Source: Lentisphaerota bacterium (GTDB lineage: Bacteria; Verrucomicrobiota; Lentisphaeria; Oligosphaerales; JAFGRS01). From it: a stretch of DNA of 24,980 nucleotides. The notes below the pieces were generated by a model that searched no databases, was not told the origin of the DNA, and saw only the letters and a list, made by a program, of their open reading frames with translations. The first letter of the stretch is position 1. Each line of letters begins with the position of its first letter. This document shows, one piece after another, positions 19,974 through 24,980 of the stretch. The stretch is taken from contig JAAYZO010000632.1 of NCBI GenBank assembly GCA_012514865.1, positions 1-24,980 of the forward strand, given 5' to 3'. The translations under genes were made by a program, and so were the position numbers.

Positions 19974-20023
19974 AAAAAAAGTTTCCGCGAGCCCTTGCGC
20001 TAGCACAACTGCTGTGGTAATGT
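19974..20023 (+). promoter_or_regulatory. promoter of the plus-strand cassette
   Basis: TTGCGC at 19995-20000 and TAATGT at 20018-20023 are separated by exactly 17 bp; TGG directly before the -10 makes it an extended -10 type. An A7 tract at 19974-19980, followed by GTTT, lies where an UP element would bind the polymerase alpha subunits. The -35 and -10 hexamers each match consensus only in part. The first gene begins about 90 bp downstream, leaving room for a structured leader. The AT-rich patch stands out in this GC-rich DNA. Confidence 0.5.
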
Positions 20024-20113
20024 GAGTGACGTAGGGCGGAACAGACCGCCGGGGCCGGCCGGGTGGCCGACCCAGAGGCAGAGGCAGACAGGCAAGGCAA
20101 GGAGCAAGGCAAG

Positions 20114-20623
20114 ATGAGCACGACGACGACAGCCAAGAAGACGATCCTGACCGCGACCGGTCACGGTGGGCACCACTACGACGACGCCGCCCTGCGGGCG
20201 TGGTACTGCGACGACAGCGACGCCGGCCGCTGGCTGGTGATCGGCGGGCGTGACCTGGGTCTCGCCATCGGCGACACCCGCGAGGAGGCCCTGGCCGATG
20301 CGGCCCGCTGCTGCGGAGAGCCTGTCGCGGAGCGCGACGCCGACGACGAAACGCGCGTCGAGGTCGTCCAGATCTGCGGCACGCCGGTCGAGACACTGAG
20401 CGCCGCGCTGGTGGCCGCCATCGACCAGAGCCGTCAGCAGGACGAGATCGTGCGCATCGACGTCTGCGACATCGAGGCGTCTACCGAAATCCTGGAGGGC
20501 CTGGCCGACGAGGCGGGCGAGGAGATCGGGTACACCGACACGCACCACGGGACCGTCCGCGAGGTCTGGGGCGCCGTCGATGCCGACAGGAGCGTCTGGC
20601 GCCTGGAGATGTGCCAGCGCTGA
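20114..20623 (+). CDS. strongly acidic protein, function unknown (cassette gene 1)
   Basis: The product is 169 aa. The ATG at 20114 has GGAG 9 nt upstream; an in-frame start 51 bp earlier has no ribosome-binding site. I count about 35 Asp/Glu and 15 Lys/Arg, for a net charge near -20. The N-terminus is Thr-rich and has G-H-G-G-H-H-Y-D-D. The middle alternates helix and strand, and the C-terminus ends in W-R-L-E-M-C-Q-R. Five Cys residues are spread without a zinc pattern. No family is recognised. It is the first of four plus-strand genes that interrupt the minus-strand structural operon. Small very acidic phage proteins include DNA mimics that block host defence enzymes, but this is only a possibility raised by charge and position. 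Confidence 0.7.
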   Translation: MSTTTTAKKTILTATGHGGHHYDDAALRAWYCDDSDAGRWLVIGGRDLGLAIGDTREEALADAARCCGEPVAERDADDETRVEVVQICGTPVETLSAALVAAIDQSRQQDEIVRIDVCDIEASTEILEGLADEAGEEIGYTDTHHGTVREVWGAVDADRSVWRLEMCQR

Positions 20624-20636
20624 CACCCACCCCCGG

Positions 20637-20660
20637 CTCCGGGCGGCCGGGGCGCCGGAG
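20637..20660 (+). other. imperfect hairpin between cassette genes 1 and 2
   Basis: CTCCGG (20637-20642) pairs with CCGGAG (20655-20660), with extra G-C pairing inside. It stands between the stop of gene 1 and the GGAGG of gene 2, in the same relative place as the hairpins ahead of genes 3 and 4, though its sequence differs. Confidence 0.45.
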
Positions 20661-20688
20661 TCGAGACGAGAGATTGGAGGATGAAGCG

Positions 20689-20874
20689 ATGAAGACGGCG
20701 AAGGTGATGACCTACCGCGGCATGGTGGTAGACCGTCTGGCGGACGGCAGGTCTGGCATCCGCTACCAGTCCAGGCCGTGCGTGACTTGGGAAGAGGCGC
20801 AGAGGCGGGCCGAGGCGCGCGCAAGGCGTCAATTTGAAGGCGACCGCTACGAAGTTGTTGTGGTGGCATGCTGA
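20689..20874 (+). CDS. small basic protein, function unknown (cassette gene 2)
   Basis: The product is 61 aa, with GGAGG 8 nt before the ATG at 20689. A competing ATG at 20681 would end after two codons. The protein has an N-terminal strand-like part (K-V-M-T-Y-R-G-M-V-V-D-R-L), a G-I-R-Y-Q-S turn, an Arg/Ala/Glu-rich helix (E-E-A-Q-R-R-A-E-A-R-A-R-R-Q-F) and a terminal strand Y-E-V-V-V-V-A-C. The strand-strand-helix-strand layout is compact and plausible for a nucleic-acid- or protein-binding fold, but no family is recognised. It belongs to the cassette by orientation and its own ribosome-binding site. Confidence 0.65.
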   Translation: MKTAKVMTYRGMVVDRLADGRSGIRYQSRPCVTWEEAQRRAEARARRQFEGDRYEVVVVAC

Positions 20875-20881
20875 CAACCGC

Positions 20882-20931
20882 CACATGGCGCCGGGACCGC
20901 CACCGGCGCCCAACCAAGGAGTAAGACGATG
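20882..20931 (+). repeat. repeated hairpin leader, first copy (before cassette gene 3)
   Basis: GGCGCCGG (20887-20894) and CCGGCGCC (20903-20910) form a perfect 8-bp stem with loop gaccgcca, followed by AACCAAGGAGTAAGACG and the ATG of gene 3. A nearly identical 50-bp unit precedes gene 4 (21319..21368). Stem, loop and ribosome-binding region are all preserved, which suggests a functional leader or a recent duplication. Confidence 0.75.
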
Positions 20932-21312
20932 AGCAAGATCAAGATTGAGGTCAACGGTCAGGCCATGTACGTAGTCGTGGAAGAGGCCAGGCTCTGTGGC
21001 AGTCCCGATGCTGAGACGACGTGGCAGGCCTCAGAGGTGGACATCGCTCTGGAGATCGATTCCCAGGCCCGCGCCCTGTCGGCGCTGACCATCCGCGCCG
21101 GCGCCTACCTGGACGGCACCGCTGACGACCGCGTCTGGTGCCAGGCCCAGGATGGGGCCCGCGCTCTGGTCTCCCTGCTGCTGGGAGAGCCGCAGCCGCC
21201 GAGCGCGTACTACGCCGCTCCGGCGGTCTGCGCCATCGGCATGTCGTGTGACGCCATCGGCGCCGCCATCGGCGCGGCGATTCGCGAGGCGGCGGCAGAG
21301 CTTGAAGACTGA
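20929..21312 (+). CDS. small protein, function unknown (cassette gene 3)
   Basis: The product is 127 aa; the ATG at 20929 has AAGGAG 8 nt upstream at the end of the repeated leader. The N-terminal half is beta-like (K-I-K-I-E-V-N-G-Q-A-M-Y-V-V-V-E-E-A) with a W-Q-A-S-E-V-D-I-A-L-E-I segment, then a helix-like D-G-A-R-A-L-V-S-L-L-L-G. The C-terminal 40 residues are Ala-rich with C-A-I-G-M-S-C-D-A-I-G-A-A-I-G-A-A-I, a moderately hydrophobic helix that is probably too short and too broken for a confident membrane segment. Overall charge is acidic. No family is recognised. The shared leader suggests co-regulation with gene 4. Confidence 0.7.
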   Translation: MSKIKIEVNGQAMYVVVEEARLCGSPDAETTWQASEVDIALEIDSQARALSALTIRAGAYLDGTADDRVWCQAQDGARALVSLLLGEPQPPSAYYAAPAVCAIGMSCDAIGAAIGAAIREAAAELED

Positions 21313-21318
21313 CCGCAC

Positions 21319-21368
21319 CACACGGCGCCGGGACCGCCACCGGCGCCGAAACCAAGGAGAAGACGATG
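21319..21368 (+). repeat. repeated hairpin leader, second copy (before cassette gene 4)
   Basis: The same 8-bp stem, GGCGCCGG (21324-21331) with CCGGCGCC (21340-21347), and the identical loop occur here, followed by GAAACCAAGGAGAAGACG and the ATG of gene 4. Differences from the first copy are confined to a few bases outside the stem. Confidence 0.75.
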
Positions 21369-21776
21369 CGCTACGACGACATGCAGAGGGCAAAGGCCGC
21401 CCATCCAGACTGCCGCATGGTCTGCGGCTGGTTGCGGCATGACCGATTCGCGCCGGACCCGCTGAGCGACGAGATCGCCATGGCCCGCCAGGACGGCACC
21501 ATCGCCGCCGTTATCAATTCGACCGGCTTGCACTCCGCCGAGCAGATCGTCGCCGAGGATGTACGCACCGGGGACGCCCCCTACACGATTCGGCTGGCGC
21601 CGGCCGTCTGCTGTCCAGAGTGCGGGCATGGCCTCGACGACGCCGCCATCCTCAGCGCCGCCGGCCGGATCAACGCGGCGCGGCGCAAGACCCGCGGACA
21701 CGCGACGCCCGAGCAGCTTCGCGAGGCCGGCCGCAAGGGCGGCCGGGCCAAGGGCGCCAGGCGCGCCTCATCGTGA
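21366..21776 (+). CDS. basic-tailed small protein, function unknown (cassette gene 4)
   Basis: The product is 136 aa; the ATG at 21366 has AAGGAG 7 nt upstream. The first 75 residues are mixed, including C-G-W-L-R-H-D-R-F and H-S-A-E-Q-I-V-A-E-D. A C-C-P-E-C-G-H-G-L segment (residues 82-90) has one CxxC-type knuckle without a clear partner pair. The C-terminal 35 residues are strongly basic and contain N-A-A-R-R-K-T-R-G and L-R-E-A-G-R-K-G-G-R-A-K-G. That Gly/Arg/Lys tail is common in small phage and plasmid proteins that contact nucleic acid; the link is by resemblance only. It is the last gene of the cassette and is followed by a strong terminator 16 bp after its stop. Confidence 0.7.
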   Translation: MRYDDMQRAKAAHPDCRMVCGWLRHDRFAPDPLSDEIAMARQDGTIAAVINSTGLHSAEQIVAEDVRTGDAPYTIRLAPAVCCPECGHGLDDAAILSAAGRINAARRKTRGHATPEQLREAGRKGGRAKGARRASS

Positions 21777-21792
21777 CGCGACCGCCAGCCCC

Positions 21793-21830
21793 AGCCCCGG
21801 CTGTTCTGCAGCCGGGGCTTTCTTTTTCTC
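21793..21830 (+). terminator. intrinsic terminator of the plus-strand cassette
   Basis: AGCCCCGGCTG (21793-21803) pairs perfectly with CAGCCGGGGCT (21809-21819) around a 5-nt loop, and TTTCTTTTTCTC follows directly. An 11-bp stem plus U-rich tail is a textbook Rho-independent terminator for plus-strand transcription. Read on the minus strand there is no U-tract, so it would not stop transcription from the terminase side. Confidence 0.9.
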
Positions 21831-21870
21831 ATTTCTGCGAGTAGCCGGGCAACTCCAGGAGCGCCGCCTT

Positions 21871-22188
21871 TCAGTTCCTCGAGAACTTGGGGAAGTTAAG
21901 CCTGGCCCAGCCCACGAATGCTATTTTGCCGTCGGTCTCGTGGGTGCGGATGCGGGTCGCGCCGCAGTGCCGGCAGCGGTGGTAGCGGACCGTCACCGAG
22001 CCGCGGCGCGCGGTCCCGTAGGTGCTGAGTACGTGCCGGCACGACGGGCAGAGCAGGCGCGAGACGTGCGAGAGCATGTCGGCGGGGCCGGGCAGTGGCG
22101 GATCCGACGGCGGGGCGGGCGGCGCGGCGGGCTCGGTGCGGATGATGTACGACGGGACGGGCGCGGGCTTGCGGGGCTTCTGCGACAT
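21871..22188 (-). CDS. zinc-ribbon protein downstream of terminase
   Basis: The product is 105 aa. The ATG at 22188 has GGAGA 7-8 nt upstream and lies 11 bp after the large terminase stop, so they form one unit; an in-frame upstream start would overlap terminase and lacks a ribosome-binding site. The first 45 residues are Pro-rich and probably disordered. Then C-P-S-C-R-H and C-R-H-C-G, 21 residues apart between the knuckles, form a two-knuckle zinc ribbon, with basic residues around. The C-terminus ends in W-A-R-L-N-F-P-K-F-S-R-N. Zinc ribbons in phages occur in transcription activators, nucleases and packaging accessories; here the neighbour is terminase. I cannot choose between these, but a nucleic-acid-binding role is likely. 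Transcripts run toward the plus-strand cassette. Confidence 0.75.
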   Translation of the reverse strand: MSQKPRKPAPVPSYIIRTEPAAPPAPPSDPPLPGPADMLSHVSRLLCPSCRHVLSTYGTARRGSVTVRYHRCRHCGATRIRTHETDGKIAFVGWARLNFPKFSRN

Positions 22189-22199
22189 GGGGCTGTCTC

Positions 22200-24068
22200 C
22201 TATACTGGCCTTCGGGTGTAGGGATTGATTTCCGTGTCGTGGCGCTGAATCGTCGGCGGCGCCGTCATCATCGACGACACCTGGAAGAGCTCCGCCGCGA
22301 GGAGCTGGTACTTCTCGACATCGAGGCTGTGGTTGTCGTGCTTCTGGACCCACTCAATGGTCGGGCTCTTGCCCTTGCGCTCCCTGGTCGTCTTGACCTC
22401 GCCGCGCATTTCCCACCAGTACTGATCGTCGACGTCTGCCTCGACGAACCACGCGCCGGGCCGGTCGGTCGGGTGGTCCAGGCGGCTGAAGAGCCTGTCC
22501 TTCCAGCGCGCGTCGTCGATGTCGATCCTGATTAGGTTGCCCGAGAGCATCAGCCCGGCGGACGGATTCGCCGGAACCCAGGTCTTGACCGGCCGGAAAA
22601 GCTCATGCGCCAGCCCCTGGCCCATGACCGGGTAGAGCCGGCCGGGGTGGCGCAGGCAGAGCTGGTAGACCTCATCGGTACGCCACCGCGCGTCGATCAT
22701 GCCGCCGTGGATACCGACCACCGAGCCGTCCGGCCTGGTCCAGGTCCTGGCCATGAGCTGGTCGACGTAGGCCAGGTCCGGCAGGAGGCGGCCGGTCTCG
22801 ACGCCCCACGTCGTGAGATCCGGTGCCCAGGCGCGGACCCGGTAGCGGACGTGGTCGTCGTGGACGTCGAAGGACGCCAGGAGGCACGCCGCGCCGTCGG
22901 GGATGGCCCCGGCACGGTGGCCCGGCAGGACGTGAGACTTCAGAGCGTCGTCGGTGACCTCGCGGCCCTTCGGCTCCCACGGGACAGCGCAGACCGAGTT
23001 CAGGAACCGGCGACGCCCGTCGTCGTCGTCGTAGGCGTCGAACCACTTGGCGACCACGTCGGCGAAGCTGACCGTCAGTGCGTACCACTGCGGGAGGTGG
23101 CAGCGGTATACCGCGGCCTCGGGGTCGCCGGCAACCCACCGGCCGGCGCCGACGGCGCGGTTCTTCTCGGCGGTGGTCCAGTGGTGGCCGCAGTCCTCGC
23201 ACTCGTAGTACGCACTGGCCAGGCGCTGCGCCTTGCTCAGCGCTGGGTCATGGTCCCACTTGATCCCGCCGCGCCACTCGCCACCGGCTTCGGCCAGCCA
23301 CTGACGGTCGACGTCGGCCGCGAAGTACAGGACCTGCCAGTGGCCGCAGTGCGGGCAGGCGAGCTGGTACTGGCACCGCGTCGAGGAGTCCCACTCTGAC
23401 CAGCCGGGAAGGTCCGGCTCGCTCGGGGTCGTGACCGAAAACACCGTGGCGAAGGGCCTGTAACTCGTGATACGCTCCATGGCATTGCGGACCGGGTCGG
23501 CTTCGGTCGAGGCCCGGCGCCGGAACTTGCCTGTCTCGTCGAGTTTGAGGTGCTTGATGGGGAGGGACGCCAAAACGGACGGGGACCCGGCCCAGCCGAC
23601 GTACCAGTCACAGGACGACAGGCGGTACTCGAGGATGCTCATATCGGCCGGTGAGCCCGTCATAAGGTGTGGCAGCGAGTCCTGCAGGAGCGGCCTGATA
23701 TGGCCCTTGCTCCGGCGCTCGGCACTGACCTGGTCCGGGTAGACGATTAGGCCGGGCCCGGGGTCGCAGTCGGAGTCGTAGGCAATGGTGGTCTGAAGTG
23801 CCAGCGTTTTGCCAACCTGCGCGCCCGCGACCATGCCGCTGTCCTCGTAGCGGCGGTACGCCCACAGCGGCGACCACTCGCCGACCAGGTACGGCGACCA
23901 GGACCAGTCGATCGGGCCGGCGTGGCGAGTCACCCGGGCCGACAGGCGCAGGTTAGCCGTCGCCCACTCCCACACCTCGCCGCGGAAGCGCGGGCGAAGG
24001 GCCGCGGCCAGGCCGCCCAGGAGAGCCTGCGCTGTCGAGATCGCCGGCTTGATCGAGTAGGCGGGCAT
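22200..24068 (-). CDS. terminase large subunit, GpA family
   Basis: The product is 622 aa, typical of GpA-type terminases. The ATG overlaps the small-subunit stop (TAATG) and GAGG lies 9 nt upstream. The ATPase domain shows A-G-A-Q-V-G-K-T (81-88, Walker A) and H-L-K-L-D-E (173-178, Walker B). Between ATPase and nuclease halves is a zinc-finger-like pair, C-P-H-C (238-241) and C-E-D-C (289-292), usual in GpA. The nuclease half has F-D-V-H-D-D and I-D-A-R-W-R-T-D-E-V-Y, and a C-terminal H-S-L-D-V-E-K-Y, which matches the 'HALDaRxY' nuclease block. With the small subunit it would cut concatemeric phage DNA and pump it through the portal. The full set of motifs is intact, so the enzyme looks functional. 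Confidence 0.92.
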   Translation of the reverse strand: MPAYSIKPAISTAQALLGGLAAALRPRFRGEVWEWATANLRLSARVTRHAGPIDWSWSPYLVGEWSPLWAYRRYEDSGMVAGAQVGKTLALQTTIAYDSDCDPGPGLIVYPDQVSAERRSKGHIRPLLQDSLPHLMTGSPADMSILEYRLSSCDWYVGWAGSPSVLASLPIKHLKLDETGKFRRRASTEADPVRNAMERITSYRPFATVFSVTTPSEPDLPGWSEWDSSTRCQYQLACPHCGHWQVLYFAADVDRQWLAEAGGEWRGGIKWDHDPALSKAQRLASAYYECEDCGHHWTTAEKNRAVGAGRWVAGDPEAAVYRCHLPQWYALTVSFADVVAKWFDAYDDDDGRRRFLNSVCAVPWEPKGREVTDDALKSHVLPGHRAGAIPDGAACLLASFDVHDDHVRYRVRAWAPDLTTWGVETGRLLPDLAYVDQLMARTWTRPDGSVVGIHGGMIDARWRTDEVYQLCLRHPGRLYPVMGQGLAHELFRPVKTWVPANPSAGLMLSGNLIRIDIDDARWKDRLFSRLDHPTDRPGAWFVEADVDDQYWWEMRGEVKTTRERKGKSPTIEWVQKHDNHSLDVEKYQLLAAELFQVSSMMTAPPTIQRHDTEINPYTRRPV

Positions 24069-24685
24069 TACGTCGGCCTCGCGATCTTCTCCAGCTCTGC
24101 CACCAGGGCGCCACGGGCCTTCGCCACGGCGGCGTCTATCACCGTGCGGATCTCGCGGACGTCGCGGCCGACGCAGCGCTCGGCTATCGCCTGCCCGAGC
24201 TGGTCAAGCTCGCTCGCCACGATGGCGCCGGCGCGGGCCAGCGTCTCGCCGATGGCCACCGCGTCGACGTAGCGCGCCTTCCGGTAGAGGATCTCGGGAA
24301 GTTCCTTCTCAAGCCTACGGGCAGCCTCGGCGTAGGTCGCGTAGGTCCTGGCGGCATTGGCCACCGCCGCGCTGGACGCCTGCCCGGACTCGCGGGCTGC
24401 GCGGTAGTCGGCCTCGGCCATAGCCATCAGCTCAGGGAGGCGGCGCCGCATAGAGGCCAGGGCGTCCGGGTCAGCCTTGACGATTGCACGCTCGACAGCC
24501 TTCTCGGCCTTGCCGGGATTGCGCCAGGCGTCCCACTCGGCGCGGTTGACCAGCCTGCGCTTGCCGCCGCCAGGGTAGGTCTTAAGCCCGGCGTCAATGG
24601 CCCGGCGCACGGTCTTCACGCTCACGCCTGCCACCAGTGCGAGTTCTTCGACCGTCAGGAGCTGTTTGGACACTGGTTTGGTCAT
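24068..24685 (-). CDS. terminase small subunit (Nu1-like)
   Basis: The product is 205 aa. Residues 9-35 (L-T-V-E-E-L-A-L-V-A-G-V-S-V-K-T-V-R-R-A-I) are a winged helix-turn-helix of the excisionase/Nu1 type, followed by a K-R-R-L-V-N wing and W-D-A-W. The rest is helical with an Ala/Glu/Arg-rich region (60-200) that could mediate oligomerisation. In lambda gpNu1 the N-terminal HTH binds the cosB sites next to cos; the gene lies directly upstream of GpA, as here. The ATG at 24685 lacks a strong ribosome-binding site; GGA lies about 10 nt upstream. It is the first gene of the visible late operon, so its promoter should lie in or beyond 24686..24980. The length is near that of Nu1 (181 aa). Confidence 0.82.
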   Translation of the reverse strand: MTKPVSKQLLTVEELALVAGVSVKTVRRAIDAGLKTYPGGGKRRLVNRAEWDAWRNPGKAEKAVERAIVKADPDALASMRRRLPELMAMAEADYRAARESGQASSAAVANAARTYATYAEAARRLEKELPEILYRKARYVDAVAIGETLARAGAIVASELDQLGQAIAERCVGRDVREIRTVIDAAVAKARGALVAELEKIARPT

Positions 24686-24980
24686 CTGGACAATATCCGG
24701 TTTTTGACCTCACGCGGCCGAAAAGCAAAACCACAGCCAGCGCGCGGGGCACCCCCTCCCCGGGAGGACCCAAGAGGGGCAGGGGGGGGGCCTAGGAGGC
24801 CGTCCAGGGCGTCGGGAGCATTGGACGGCCACAGGCCCGCTCAAGTCTACGAGACGCCACACGCGGCGACAGGCGCGGCCTGTGCGGCCATAGCGGCGAA
24901 ACAGGCGCACGGGATGGCGGCGCGGCGGCCATGCGAGCCGCAGCACCATGCCAGGGGGCCGACGACGGCCAGGACCGTCC
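24686..24980. other. gene-poor stretch upstream of the small terminase, possible packaging site
   Basis: No gene is supported. An open frame at 24710..24949 on the minus strand exists but its Pro/Arg-rich translation looks like translated noise. The stretch holds a G9 run (24782-24790), a hairpin (24798..24830) and three short direct repeats beginning ACAGGC at 24831, 24869 and 24901. In lambda-like phages the cos site with terminase-binding sites lies here. An AT-rich patch (24690-24735) directly before the terminase start might carry a promoter, but I see no good -10/-35 pair. Confidence 0.4.
24798..24830 (-). other. 9-bp perfect hairpin upstream of small terminase gene
   Basis: GGCCGTCCA (24798-24806) and TGGACGGCC (24822-24830) are perfectly complementary across a 15-nt loop. 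It lies about 110 bp ahead of the small terminase gene, next to the G9 run. No U-tract follows on either strand. It could be part of a packaging site or a leader structure. Confidence 0.5.

Noticed and set aside
24710..24949. 79-codon minus-strand open frame upstream of small terminase
   Set aside because: The translation is Pro/Arg/Trp-rich low complexity across a G9 run and hairpin, no ribosome-binding site is visible, and long frames by chance are common in GC-rich DNA.
1..24980. CRISPR array, tRNA or diversity-generating retroelement
   Set aside because: No regularly spaced repeats, no tRNA-like cloverleaf and no reverse transcriptase or template/variable repeat pair were seen around the fibre genes.

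Overview
The window is most of the virion-structure region of a tailed dsDNA phage or prophage. The morphology looks siphovirus-like: a lambda-type head, a tape measure of only about 560 residues, and no sheath gene seen. G+C is high, roughly two thirds by eye, and codon third positions are mostly G or C. A signal peptide with a lipobox (435..1265) and a lambda/GpA-type terminase suggest a high-GC, probably Gram-negative host. No host gene, tRNA, rRNA, integrase or CRISPR array is visible, so neither the host nor the choice between prophage and free phage can be settled here.

Layout. Nearly everything is one long minus-strand late operon read from right to left. It begins with the packaging genes: small terminase (24068..24685), GpA-like large terminase (22200..24068) and a zinc-ribbon protein (21871..22188). 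The DNA just upstream of the small terminase (24686..24980) holds no gene I can support, but has a hairpin, a G9 run and three short repeats, and is where a cos or pac site would be expected. A four-gene cassette on the plus strand (20114..21776) then interrupts the operon. It has its own promoter, repeated hairpin leaders and a strong intrinsic terminator. The minus-strand operon resumes with a gpW-like protein, portal, a prohead protease/major capsid fusion, a DUF2190-type head protein with a fibre-like tail domain, and a methyltransferase-glycosyltransferase fusion. Next come three head-tail connector genes, the major tail protein, a tail-assembly-chaperone candidate with an apparent -1 programmed frameshift, the tape measure, a large tail hub, and a run of host-recognition modules (fibre, LamG-like, CBM5/12-like and a small adhesin). 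The left end carries a lipoprotein and the start of a DUF1353-like gene that runs off the window.

How the parts work together. Most neighbouring minus-strand genes overlap by 1-11 bp (ATGA, GTGA, TAATG) or lie within about 13 bp, so translation is probably coupled. The few larger gaps hold structured DNA. Three hold copies of an ~80-bp element with a CCGTCTA...TAGACGG-type palindrome (2806..2887, 5138..5223, 19886..19969). Others hold long GC-rich hairpins (376..427, 14944..15017, 15823..15857) that could set the relative expression of head, decoration and tail genes.

Most notable points: the -1 frameshift candidate at 10691..10697, where the shifted frame is open for 36 codons and ends two bases before the tape-measure start; the three-copy intergenic element; the methyltransferase-glycosyltransferase fusion inside the head genes; and the opposite-strand cassette of unrecognised small proteins.
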